A DNA stretch of 55,644 bases from Acidimicrobiia bacterium (GTDB lineage Bacteria; Actinomycetota; Acidimicrobiia; Acidimicrobiales; AC-14): NCBI GenBank assembly GCA_023265025.1, contig JAHFUP010000030.1, forward strand, positions 1 to 55,644. Direction: 5' to 3'. Position 1 is the stretch's first letter; every line of letters starts with the position of its first letter. Positions 36,413 to 45,400 of the stretch are shown one piece after another. The translations under genes were made by a program, and so were the position numbers. The notes under the pieces are model-generated. The model ran no database searches. It was not told the DNA's origin and worked only from the letters and a program-made list of their open reading frames with translations.

Positions 36413-36433
36413 GAGTCACTACTTTAGGAAGCG
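36413..36433. promoter_or_regulatory. 21-bp bidirectional promoter with overlapping -10 elements
   Basis: TACTTT (36420-36425, plus) and TAAAGT (36426 to 36421, minus) are the two strands of one TACTTTA heptamer. Each lies eight bases before its start codon (GTG 36434 and ATG 36412). One symmetric -10 region therefore probably serves both genes with nearly leaderless mRNAs. Confidence 0.5.
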
Positions 36434-37264
36434 GTGAGCAACCGTCGGCCGGCGTGGATGGCGATCGCACTGCTGGCCCTCGTTTCCGCGGCGTGCGGGA
36501 GCTCCCCGGCCACGACGGCGGCGACGCCGACGCCGACCTCCACCGAGCCGCCGACGACCCAGCCGCCGACCACCCTGGCACCGGCGACAACCCAGGCGCC
36601 GACGACAACCACTGCGGCACCGGCACCGACGACGACCCGGCCGGCGACCACGACAACCGCCAGGCCGGCGCCGGCGACCACGGCGGCCCCGGCCGGCCCG
36701 GCGTTCACCTCGAACACCATCCGGGTGACAGCCGCCGACCTCCCCTCGTCGTGGCGCCCCGGCTGCCCGGTCGCCCCCGCGGACCTCCGCAAGCTGGAAC
36801 TGTCGTACTGGGGGTTCGACAGCCAGCCCCACAACGGGGCCCTCGTCGTGCACGCCTCGGAGGCCGACTCGGTGACCGACGTCTTCCGGCGCCTCTACGA
36901 GCGCCGGTTCCCCATCCGGCGCATGGAGCTCATCGACGTCTACGGCGGCAGCGACGACGCCTCCATCGCCGCCGACAACACCTCGGCCTTCAACTGCCGG
37001 AACGCGGTGGCCTCCGGGCCCCCGACCTGGTCGGCCCACGCCTACGGCAAGGCCATCGACGTGAACCCGGTGGAGAACCCCTACATCCTCGACGGCGAGG
37101 TCCTGCCGCCGTCCGGCGCGCCTTTCATCGACCGCAGCAACGCACGGCCGGGGATGGCCGTGCGGGGCGGGGAGCTCGTCGCCGCCTTCGCCGCCGGCGG
37201 CTGGTCGTGGGGCGGCGTATGGGCCAACCCCGACTACCAGCACTTCTCGGCATCGGGGAACTAG
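36434..37264 (+). CDS. M15-family (VanY-like) peptidase lipoprotein
   Basis: A 276-residue lipoprotein (lipobox VSAAC, C21) with a Thr/Pro linker (about 30-90) like that of its divergent neighbour. The C-terminal domain has the M15 zinc site: H202 and D209 in WSAHAYGKAIDVNP and H270 in DYQHFS. Members are D-Ala-D-Ala carboxypeptidases or L-Ala-D-Glu endopeptidases that trim peptidoglycan stems. It overlaps the next lipoprotein gene by one base (TAGTG). Confidence 0.88.
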   Translation: MSNRRPAWMAIALLALVSAACGSSPATTAATPTPTSTEPPTTQPPTTLAPATTQAPTTTTAAPAPTTTRPATTTTARPAPATTAAPAGPAFTSNTIRVTAADLPSSWRPGCPVAPADLRKLELSYWGFDSQPHNGALVVHASEADSVTDVFRRLYERRFPIRRMELIDVYGGSDDASIAADNTSAFNCRNAVASGPPTWSAHAYGKAIDVNPVENPYILDGEVLPPSGAPFIDRSNARPGMAVRGGELVAAFAAGGWSWGGVWANPDYQHFSASGN

Positions 37265-38103
37265 TGCGAACCAGAGGCGTCCTGCTGCTGGCGGTGGCGC
37301 TCGCCGCCGGCGCCTGCGGTGGCGGGGACTCGTCGGGCGGTGGCGCCGACCCGGTGTCCACCGCCGAGGATCCCGGCGTGGTGCTGGTCAACTCGCAGTA
37401 CCCCGAGCTGCCGGTCGACGGCCTGAAGTCGAAGTACCTCCTCGACACGGGCGATCACCTGACCCACGTGCTGTCCTTCGTCGACGGGCTCCGGATCGAC
37501 GAGAAGGCGGCGGTCGAGGCGCTGCGGTACTTCGAGCAACTCCGCCGGGAGGTCGTCCTCGAGGTCGAGGGTGAGGCGCCGCTCACCTACAACGTGCGGC
37601 CCCGCAACTACCCCCAGCGCTACGTCGTCATCGTGCCCGACGGCGCGCCGCTGCCCCGGTGGGCCGGCCGGCAGGAGGAGGGACGGTCGTTCGCCTCCAC
37701 CCGCCCTGTGAACGTCGACCACGCCGTCACCGTCGTCCGGGTGGCGGCCAAGCCGTTCGTGCTCGGCGCGCCGTTCGAGGCCATGGCGCCGGCCACCCAG
37801 CTCGACTCGGTGTTCCTGGCCGGCGCCTGCGCCCGGTCGGCGTCGATCACCACCGCCGAGGACGCGGCGTACAAGTACGGCGCCAACATCCACAACCAGG
37901 GCGAGGGCGTCATATGTGGCGCCGAGACCCGCCTGCTCGCCGCCCGGCAGCTGCGCATGGCCACCGCCGCCGCGGCAGAGATGGCCGCAGCCACCCGGAC
38001 CCCTCCCCCGCCGGCCCGTGGTCCGACGCTCGTCGCCCCTGCCTTCGACGAGCGCCGCTACACCGGGCTGCCGGCGCTGACCCCGATCTTCACCCTGCCG
38101 TAG
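37264..38103 (+). CDS. lipoprotein of unknown function (DUF3105-like)
   Basis: A 279-residue lipoprotein (lipobox AAGAC, C18). The mature part contains no motif I can assign firmly. It has an early block DLPVDGLKSKYLLD-like (here ELPVDGLKSKYLLDTG), a central beta-rich part (about 90-170), and three cysteines (C-A-R-S region, VICGAE) that could form disulfides. The C terminus is Ala/Pro-rich. It is translationally coupled to the M15 peptidase, so an envelope role is likely. The family label is a weak guess from layout only. Confidence 0.6.
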   Translation: MRTRGVLLLAVALAAGACGGGDSSGGGADPVSTAEDPGVVLVNSQYPELPVDGLKSKYLLDTGDHLTHVLSFVDGLRIDEKAAVEALRYFEQLRREVVLEVEGEAPLTYNVRPRNYPQRYVVIVPDGAPLPRWAGRQEEGRSFASTRPVNVDHAVTVVRVAAKPFVLGAPFEAMAPATQLDSVFLAGACARSASITTAEDAAYKYGANIHNQGEGVICGAETRLLAARQLRMATAAAAEMAAATRTPPPPARGPTLVAPAFDERRYTGLPALTPIFTLP

Positions 38104-38119
38104 ACCTCACCGGCGTGGC

Positions 38120-38132
38120 TACAGTGCCCGCC
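38120..38132 (+). promoter_or_regulatory. leaderless promoter of the PA/RTX protein gene
   Basis: TACAGT (38120-38125) lies seven bases before GTG 38133, with no ribosome-binding site. Confidence 0.45.
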
Positions 38133-39035
38133 GTGCGCACATCTCGCCTCATGCCCAAGGTGCTTCTGTCCGTGGCTGTCGCCGGCGCGGCGATGGTCGC
38201 CATGTCCGCCGGCCCGGCCGCGGCAGCGACGTCGACCCTCCAGCTGGTGGCACCGATCTCGCAGCCCTATCCCTCCGCCCCGTTGGCGTTCTCCGGCTCC
38301 GGTGACTTCACCGCCGCCGGCCGGCTCGTGGACGTCCAGATCCCGCCGGCCGCGACACCGAACACCTCCACCAGCGGCTGCGAAGCCGCCGACTTCGCCG
38401 GTTTCCCCGCCGGGTCGATCGCCATCATCCAGCGGGGGACGTGCACGTTCGCAGTGAAGGCGGCGAACGCCCAGGCGGCCGGCGCCGTCGCCGTCGTCAT
38501 CTTCAACGAGGGTCAGCCCGGTCGTACCGACGTCGTCCTCGGGACGCTCGGCGGGCCGGGCATCACCATCCCCGTCGTCGGGACTACCTTCGCCGCCGGC
38601 GAGCAGCTCTTTGGACTGGGGCAGGGGATCGTCCTCAGGGTGGCCGTCATCCCGTCGGCCTGCGACGCGCCGCCCGCCACCGGCACGCCCGTCACCGGCA
38701 AGAACGTGATCGTTGCCCAGCCCGGCACCGTCACCGTGGGTACCGAGGGACCCGACGTCATCTACGGCACCACGGGCCCCGACCGCATCGCCGGCGGGGG
38801 CGGCGACGACCTCATCTTCGGGCTCGACGGCGCCGACCAGCTCGTCGGCGGCGACGGCGCCGACACCCTCTGCGGTGGCGCGGACGACGACGACCTGTCC
38901 GGCGGAGCCGGTGCCGACGAGCTGGCGGGGGACCTCGGGTCGAACCGGCTGGCGGGTGGCGAGGGCACGGACACCTGCAGTGGGTTCACCACCGCGGCCT
39001 CCTGCGAGATCCAGAGCGGGGCCGTCGGGCCTTAG
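38133..39035 (+). CDS. secreted protein with PA domain and RTX-type calcium repeats
   Basis: A 300-residue exported protein. A signal peptide (about 1-33, ending AAAA-T) is followed by a protease-associated (PA) domain (about 65-180; SIAIIQRGTCTFAVKAANA and AVAVVIFNEG). The C-terminal part (about 195-275) has several G-G-x-G-x-D nonapeptides (GGGGDDLIFGLDGAD, GGDGADTLCGG, GGAGADELAG), the calcium-binding beta-roll type. PA domains usually accompany peptidases, but no catalytic domain is present, so it may bind substrates or act as an adhesion or scaffold protein. Its stop lies one base from the end of the convergent lipoprotein gene. Confidence 0.83.
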   Translation: MRTSRLMPKVLLSVAVAGAAMVAMSAGPAAAATSTLQLVAPISQPYPSAPLAFSGSGDFTAAGRLVDVQIPPAATPNTSTSGCEAADFAGFPAGSIAIIQRGTCTFAVKAANAQAAGAVAVVIFNEGQPGRTDVVLGTLGGPGITIPVVGTTFAAGEQLFGLGQGIVLRVAVIPSACDAPPATGTPVTGKNVIVAQPGTVTVGTEGPDVIYGTTGPDRIAGGGGDDLIFGLDGADQLVGGDGADTLCGGADDDDLSGGAGADELAGDLGSNRLAGGEGTDTCSGFTTAASCEIQSGAVGP

Positions 39036-39036
39036 C

Positions 39037-39579
39037 TCAGAGGTGCAGGGCGCCGCCGGAACGCTGACGCACGAGGGCGTCGACGGCGTCCCGGTCGATG
39101 AACCCGATGGCGACGGAGACCTCGTTGACCAGGGCGCGGCCCTGGCGGGCGAAGTCGCACCGGTAGGTGATGCAGCCGCCGTCGAACGCGTAGGACCGGA
39201 CGGCCTTGAACCGGTCGACGACCGAGATGATCCGCTCGTACCGCTGGGTGCCGGGCTCGTCACTGGGGATCTCGGTGGCGCCCACAACGTCGCAGCGCGG
39301 CTCCAGGAAGACCTTCACCGCCGAGATACCGGCCCGGTCGGAGTCCAGGGTGAAGCGGGTCTGCCCGTTGCGCACCGACATCGAGGCGAAGTGCCACCCG
39401 GCTGGGTAGCTGGAGATGCACGGGACCTCGGTCGCGGTCGGCACCGACTGGGCCACCAGGGCGAGGGTGTCGGCGCCCTTCGGCACGCACGTGGGCGCCG
39501 CCTCGCCCTCCACCGCCCCGCAGCCGGCGCCGGCCACTACCAGCGCGGTCACGAGGACGAGACATCGCACGCCCCTCAC
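39037..39579 (-). CDS. lipoprotein of unknown function
   Basis: A 180-residue lipoprotein (lipobox AGAGC, C20) with five later cysteines, probably disulfide-bonded. The mature part is mixed alpha/beta (WHFASMSVRNGQTRFTLDSD, residues about 62-81). It is the last gene of an operon with a 65-residue membrane protein and a PAP2 phosphatase, each overlapping by GTGA. I do not recognise the family; lipid or surface polymer handling is suggested only by the neighbours. Confidence 0.65.
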   Translation of the reverse strand: MRGVRCLVLVTALVVAGAGCGAVEGEAAPTCVPKGADTLALVAQSVPTATEVPCISSYPAGWHFASMSVRNGQTRFTLDSDRAGISAVKVFLEPRCDVVGATEIPSDEPGTQRYERIISVVDRFKAVRSYAFDGGCITYRCDFARQGRALVNEVSVAIGFIDRDAVDALVRQRSGGALHL

Positions 39580-39773
39580 AGGAGGCTCACCTGGGCGAAC
39601 AGGCTCACGGTCAGGAGCAGGGTGACGAGGGTGCCGATCAGGACGGCGGCGATAAGGCCGTTGACCAGACGGAAGGTCTGCTGCTCCCGCGGTCCGATGC
39701 TATGCCGCCGGATCGGGACGAGCGTGGCCGCCAGGCCGGCGATGCCCGCCGCGGTCCGAAGCCGACCGTTCAC
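39576..39773 (-). CDS. small membrane protein (65 aa)
   Basis: A 65-residue protein: N-terminal basic/Ala-rich part with a weak hydrophobic helix (about 8-20), IRRHSIGPREQQTFRLVN in the middle (residues 21-38), and a strong C-terminal membrane helix (about 38-62). It overlaps both the PAP2 gene and the lipoprotein gene by four bases (GTGA), which strongly supports that it is real. It may be an accessory subunit of the phosphatase; no known family comes to mind. Confidence 0.68.
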   Translation of the reverse strand: MNGRLRTAAGIAGLAATLVPIRRHSIGPREQQTFRLVNGLIAAVLIGTLVTLLLTVSLFAQVSLL

Positions 39774-40462
39774 AGGCTCTCCGGCGCGAGGCCGGCGGGC
39801 GGGGGCACGACGGCGCCGGCGGCGAGCGTCGACCGCGCCCGGCGCTCCCGCAGCTCTTGGAGCAGCGCCGGCCACCCGACGGCGAGGGTGACGCCGAGGA
39901 GGGTGCCGGCGAGCACGTCGGAGAGCCAGTGGACCCCCAGGTAGGTCCGGCTGAGGGCCATGAGGCCGGCGAACACTGAGGCATACACCTCCCACCGCCA
40001 GCGCCTCGGGCCCGGTGGGAGGGTCACGATCACGATCCCGACCGCGGTGACGGCACCGGCGACCGCGTGCCCCGACGGGAACGACCAGCTGTGGGTGGCG
40101 AGGAGCCCGCCGACCGGACGGGGTCGCTCGTAGACCCCCTTCAGGAACCCGATCAGGAGCTCGGATGTGACGACGGACGTCAAGAACGCGCTCAGCTGCA
40201 ACCAGCGCCGGCGCACGCCGAGCGCCACCATCACCACCACCCGGATCGGCCAGTTCACCCACACACTGCCGGCGAAGGCCAGCGCCTTGGCCAACGAGAC
40301 GAGGGGGTCGACCCGTGCGCTGACCATGACGTCGAGGAACCAGTCGTCGACGTGTTGCACGAACCCGCGGTTCGGGTCCGTTCCCACCAGCAGGAGGACG
40401 ACGGCGGTGAGCACGGCGCTGACGCCGACGAGCCGGAGGGCCCGGCGGTGGTTGAGCAGCAC
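39770..40462 (-). CDS. PAP2-family membrane phosphatase
   Basis: A 230-residue protein with about six membrane helices and the three PAP2 signatures: K-x6-R-P in KGVYERPRP, PSGH in SFPSGHAVAG, and S-R-x5-H-x3-D in SRTYLGVHWLSDV. Both catalytic histidines are present. Such enzymes dephosphorylate undecaprenyl pyrophosphate, phosphatidic acid or similar lipids on the outer membrane face. It lies one base after the UPF0104 gene and heads a coupled three-gene set. Confidence 0.9.
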   Translation of the reverse strand: MLLNHRRALRLVGVSAVLTAVVLLLVGTDPNRGFVQHVDDWFLDVMVSARVDPLVSLAKALAFAGSVWVNWPIRVVVMVALGVRRRWLQLSAFLTSVVTSELLIGFLKGVYERPRPVGGLLATHSWSFPSGHAVAGAVTAVGIVIVTLPPGPRRWRWEVYASVFAGLMALSRTYLGVHWLSDVLAGTLLGVTLAVGWPALLQELRERRARSTLAAGAVVPPPAGLAPESL

Positions 40463-40463
40463 G

Positions 40464-41558
40464 TTATGTGGCGCCAGTGACGGCGGGCTCGTCGGCGGGC
40501 AACGGCGGGAGCGGCGGCGCCGAGTTCCGCCAGGAGGTGTTCCGGCGCCAGTACAGGTAGGTCAGCAGGCCGAGCGGGATCGGCAGCAGGTAGGTCAGGC
40601 CCCGGAAGACGAGCACCGCCCCCACCACCTCGGCTTCGTCCCCGCCGGCGGCGGTCAGGGCGGCGATGAGGCCGAGCTCGACCACCCCGAGCCCACCGGG
40701 CGTGATCGGGATGGCGGTCAGGAGCCGGACGAAGGCGAAGGCGGCCAGCACCTCGGCCCAGCCGACCTCGTCGTCGGAGACTCCGATGTGGCGGAGGGCA
40801 ACCAGCAGGACGAGGTGGAGCGAGAGGTGGCTGACCAGAGTCGCCACCGTCAGCCGTTTCCACGCGTCGCTCACGAGCCCGATGGTGCGGGCCCGGAACT
40901 TGACCATGGCGTCGCCCCATCCCTCCAGCGGCTCCTTCGCCAGCCGCCGGCGGACGACGGACATCCACCCGGCCACGCGGTCGCCGGCGGCTCGGGCGAA
41001 GGCCTCCCGGCGCAGGGCCATGGCGAACAGCGTCACGCAGCCGACCAGGGCGGCGATGCCGAAGACGCCGGCCGTCAGCCGGCCGGCGCCGACGTCGCCC
41101 TGCAGGGAGACCAGGGCGAGGGCCAGCACGGGCAGCCCGAGCTTGGCGAAGTTGTTCCACAGCCCCGACACGACCACCGACAGCGTGCTTCGCGACCGCG
41201 AGAAGCCCCAGGAGCCGAGCATCCCGTGGGTGAGGCCGACGGCGACGGCACTGCCCCCGGGGACGGCGTTGGCCACGGCCGTGGTGGACTCGACCAGCAC
41301 CGCGGCCTGCGGGTAGGTCAGCCCCGGCGTGGCCGCCACGATGACCATCCAGTACGTCATCAGGTTCCAAACTGCGACCAGTCCAAGGGTGGCCAGCTCC
41401 AGGCCGGTCATCGACGAGACGGCGGTGCGCACCTCGGAGAAGTCGGCGGCCGACCCCAGGACATAGGCGAAGATCGGCACCGCCAACCCGAGCGACACCG
41501 CGATGCGCAGGATCTGGCGGAGCCGGCGAGGCTTCCGTTCGTCATCCCTTCGCGGCAC
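40464..41558 (-). CDS. UPF0104 / lysylphosphatidylglycerol-synthase-TM-type membrane protein
   Basis: A 364-residue integral membrane protein with about eight helices. VPGGSAVAVGLTHGMLGSWG and AIPITPGGLGVVELGLIAALTAAG are signature segments of the family, which provides the flippase half of MprF and stands alone in many bacteria. A role in moving lipids or lipid-linked sugars is likely but unproved. GTG 41558 has GAGGGA five bases upstream. It precedes PAP2, a pairing consistent with lipid-carrier handling. Confidence 0.85.
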   Translation of the reverse strand: MPRRDDERKPRRLRQILRIAVSLGLAVPIFAYVLGSAADFSEVRTAVSSMTGLELATLGLVAVWNLMTYWMVIVAATPGLTYPQAAVLVESTTAVANAVPGGSAVAVGLTHGMLGSWGFSRSRSTLSVVVSGLWNNFAKLGLPVLALALVSLQGDVGAGRLTAGVFGIAALVGCVTLFAMALRREAFARAAGDRVAGWMSVVRRRLAKEPLEGWGDAMVKFRARTIGLVSDAWKRLTVATLVSHLSLHLVLLVALRHIGVSDDEVGWAEVLAAFAFVRLLTAIPITPGGLGVVELGLIAALTAAGGDEAEVVGAVLVFRGLTYLLPIPLGLLTYLYWRRNTSWRNSAPPLPPLPADEPAVTGAT

Positions 41559-41617
41559 CGCGGTCCCTCGTGTCCTCGCCGGCCCGATCGGGATGGAGCG
41601 TACCGCCGGACCTGCAC

Positions 41618-42472
41618 CTACTCCCGGGTGGCGCCGCCCCAGCCCACGCCGCGCTCGGCCAGGACCGCAGCCAGCACGGTCGGCCGGTCCGTCATGATCC
41701 CGTCGCTGCCGGTGTCGATGGCCTGTTCGATCTCGGCCCGATCGTCGAGTGTCCACACGTGGACGGCCAGCCCCGCCTGGTGGGCCGCGTCGACGAGCCG
41801 GCGGTCGGCGAACAGCTTCCCTTTGCGCCGCAGCGGTGGCTGGATGGCGACGGATGCGGGGAACCGCAGGGGGAACCTCACCCGGGAGGCCAGCCAGAAG
41901 GCGAACAGCCCCACCGGGCTCGGGGCCACCCGCACCCCGCGCGCGCGGAGCCGGAAGAGCCACAACGCCCAGGGCCGGATCGACACCACGATGATGTCGT
42001 CGCGGCCCAGCCCCTTGAGGGCCTTGGCCAGCGGCAGGGCGCCCCGCCACCGCTTGATCTCCAGGTTCAGCGGGACGCCGGGGAACCGGGCCAGCACCTC
42101 GTCCAGCGTGGGGATGCCGAGGTCCGGGGTCCTGGGGCCGGGACCGTCGTTGCGCAGCGGGTACCGCTCGGGCGGCGCGCCGTCCACCGCCACCTCGCCC
42201 TCGGCCCACTGGTGGGCGGCGTCGAGGGTGCGGAGGTGGTCGAGGGTACTAGTCGAGATGCTCCCCTCCGCACCGGTCGTCCGGCGGAGCTCGTCGTCGT
42301 GGGCCACGACGAGCTTGCGGTCCTTGGTGCGGTGAACGTCAAGCTCGAGGCCGTGGGCTCCTGCGTCGAGGGCCCGCTGCATGGCGCAGAGCGTGTTCGA
42401 CGGTCCCTCGCGGGCGCCGCCCTGGTGGGCCCAATGGAACACCCGCCGTTCGAGCCAGGGGTTGGCGGCCAC
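41618..42472 (-). CDS. glycerophosphodiester phosphodiesterase
   Basis: A 284-residue GDPD-type TIM barrel. AHQGGAREGPSNT, GAHGLELDVHRTKDRKLVVAHDD (residues about 39-61), LNLEIKRW and HVWTLDD carry the expected metal-binding and catalytic residues. The canonical His-Arg-Gly at the start is His-Gln-Gly here, a substitution seen in some members. It has no signal peptide, so it acts inside the cell on glycerophosphodiesters. GTG 42472 has a leaderless -10 element. Confidence 0.9.
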   Translation of the reverse strand: MAANPWLERRVFHWAHQGGAREGPSNTLCAMQRALDAGAHGLELDVHRTKDRKLVVAHDDELRRTTGAEGSISTSTLDHLRTLDAAHQWAEGEVAVDGAPPERYPLRNDGPGPRTPDLGIPTLDEVLARFPGVPLNLEIKRWRGALPLAKALKGLGRDDIIVVSIRPWALWLFRLRARGVRVAPSPVGLFAFWLASRVRFPLRFPASVAIQPPLRRKGKLFADRRLVDAAHQAGLAVHVWTLDDRAEIEQAIDTGSDGIMTDRPTVLAAVLAERGVGWGGATRE

Positions 42473-42485
42473 GGCGCGAACGGTA
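42473..42485 (-). promoter_or_regulatory. leaderless promoter of the GDPD gene
   Basis: TACCGT (42485 to 42480) lies seven bases before GTG 42472 on the minus strand; no ribosome-binding site is visible. The GDPD gene therefore appears separate from the glycosyltransferase gene ending at 42499. Confidence 0.45.
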
Positions 42486-42498
42486 CCCCTCCCCCGAT

Positions 42499-45400
42499 CT
42501 AGACGCCGGCGGCCACCCGCGCGACGGCGTCGCGCAGCACCTCGGGGTCGGCGCCGTGGTCCCGGGCCAGCCCGTGGAGGTCGACGTCGGCCTCCTCCGA
42601 GTCCAGCAGCGCGGTGAGGACCCGGTACGGGGCGGAGTGAGGCACGAACAGCGCGTCGCGGAACAGTCGCGTCCACAGCCGCGCCGGGGCGTCTTCCAGC
42701 CCGCCGGCGTAGTGGTCGTACGCCCGGGCCAGCCGCTCGACCCGCTCCTCCCACCGGAGCGGCGATCCCGCCTCGGCCACGCCCTGCTCGTACCGGCGGA
42801 ACAGCAGCAGCGCCGAGGTCAGCGCCTCCTGCCACGGCAGGTCGTCGACCGGCTCGCCGAGCGTCGCCGGTTCCGCGGCGCGGGGTCGACCGGTGGCGAC
42901 GGTGGTCACCCCGCCGTCGACCCGCATGGGCGACCCGTAGCCCTCCAGCGGCCGCGTCCCGGCCAGGCCCGACACCTCCGTGCCCAGACCGGGGCGCAGC
43001 CCGCCCACCCGCTCGACCACCGTCTCCCAGTGCGGGTAGGCGGCGACGAAGTCGGCGGTGAGCTGCTTCACGTCGTCGAGGGTCAGGAGCTGCTCGTCGG
43101 CCATGCGGTGGTAGCGCTCCACGTCCTTGAACTCGCCCACGACGGTGCGCAGCTCGCTCAGGACCTCGGCGCTACGGGGGTCGCTCTCGGCCCGCGCCAC
43201 CCACCAGAACTCACCCGTCTCGTCGAGGTAGGGCGCCAGCGCCTCCGCCAGCGCGCTCACCGCGCTCATGCTGGCCTTGGCCTCGGCCCGCAGGCCCTCG
43301 ATGCGCTCGGCCGTCTCCAGCTCCACATCGGCCGCCGGCGCGCCGGTGAACAGCGACGACATGGCCGCCCACAGGTACGGGGGCTCCCGGAAGATGCGGC
43401 CGTTGAAGGAGTTGACGATCTCCGACATCAGGTTGCCGCGGCCGGCCTTCACGTTGCGGGTGTGCAGCACCGGGGTGTGGGTCAGGAAGCAGGACCCCGG
43501 GCCGTGCGCCGCTTCCAGCTGCCACAGGTGGAAGATGTCCTCGCCCCGCCCGCACACCGTGAGGAACGGGATGGGGCTGGCCAGCACCTGGGTCCCGAAG
43601 CTGGTGTTGCCACCCGGCATGCCGGCGAAGGCCCGCATCTCCTCGACCAGTCGCTCGTCGCCCGGGGCAACGTCGCCGTCGGTCCACGGGTGGTAGATCT
43701 GCACCTGGTTGTCGTACTTGCCGCGGAAGGTACCGACCAGCGTGCTCACCAGGAGCAGGAACTGGTCGGACATGGTCTCCACGTCCTCGCCCTCGCGGGG
43801 GAGGCGCTCCAGGGTGTCGGGCTGGTCCCAGGGACGGAAGCGGGTGATGTCCGCCTTGGGCGAGAGGATGGCGGCGGCCTGAGGGGCGTGCTCGCGGGCC
43901 AGGCCGAGGGTCGTGTGCATGATCCCCCACGCCACCCAGAACTTCTCGACGCCTTCCAGGGCGTCGTTGGTGTAGCCGCCGCCGCCGACGAGGACGCGCG
44001 GGTCGTCGAAGATGCCGCTCTTCTGGTCGAAGTAGTTGTAGACGTGGCGCTTCGACAGCGTCCCGGCCCGCGTCAGCACGAGCGCGCCCAACTCGTTGTC
44101 CTGGTCGAGCCAGGTGAAGACCGGGTCCTCCAGGGCGTGCTCGCGCCGCTCGACCAGCCCGGCGAGGCGGAGGAAGTTCCGCAGCCGCCCGTAGGGGATG
44201 CCCTTCTCCCCTGGCTTGGCCACGCCGGCCAGGTCGTTGACGTCGAACGGCTCGCCGGCGAAGACGTCGTCGTTGAGCCGGGCGAGGAAGGCGTTGCGCC
44301 GCTCCAGGCCCCACTCCGAGATGCGCACGCCCGACCGGGCCGCCTCCGCGTAGATCTCCTCGTTCCGGGCCCGGGCCTCGCCGGTGCTGTCGTCGCTCAC
44401 CACCACGTGCACGGGCCGCCCGTAGGCGAACCCCATCAGCTCGTGATTGACGCTCAGCAGCAGGCGCTGCAGGTCGGTCGGCGAGTGGAACGTGCCCACC
44501 AACAGGACGTGGTCGGAGCGCTCGTCGGCGATACCGTGCGCAACCCGGAAGTCCTCGATCATCCGCCACACCTGCTGCTGGCGCTCGACCAGTCGCTCCG
44601 GGTACTGCTGGGCGACGGCCAGCCGCTTGTAGATGGCGGCCGACTTCTCCAGGAAGTCGACGGCGACGTGCGCGTCGGTCGACGCGATGTCGGCGGCCAG
44701 GCCGACCAGGCCCTCGGCCCGCTGGTACAGCTGGAAGGAGCGGACCAGGACGAGCGCCTCCTGCAACGTCAGCAGCTCGCGCCGGCGGTCGCCGGTCTCC
44801 TCGGCCGACAGGCCGTGACCGGCAAGGGCGGCGATGAAGGCGTGGGCCTCGATGACGCCGGCGTCCTTGCCCTCGTCGTCGAGTTGGGCCACGAACGACC
44901 GCACCGCGTGCAGGTCGCGCCGCAGGTCCGAGCCTTCCGGCGCTCTCGCTTCGAGGTCCCCGAGAAGCTCGGCCGACGACCGACGGGGCGCGGCGTCCTC
45001 CAGCCAGGCCGCGTCGGGGGCGGCGTCGGGCGCCCAGTCGAACGGCGCCAGCATGGCCTCCAGGCCCCGGGCGACGACGCCGCGGTTCCACACCGCGCGG
45101 GGGAACAACCACGGGTAGCCGACCCCCGGCGCCAGCAGGCCGCGGATGCGGCCGGGGTCGACGTCGTTGCGGAGGGCAATGTCGTGCAGCGCCCGGGCCC
45201 GGCCGATGTCGTCGAGCGCCCGGGGACGGGCGACGGCGTCGAGGTCCGCGGCCCCACGGAGCAGGTCGCAGGCCTCGTGGGCGGCCATCTTCTGGTTCAA
45301 CGGCACCTTGCCGGTGTCGAACACCACCTTCGAGGCGATGCAGGCCCACGCCGCGCCACGGTCCCCCATGTCGTCGGCCACCGCGAGCCAGGCGCGGTAT

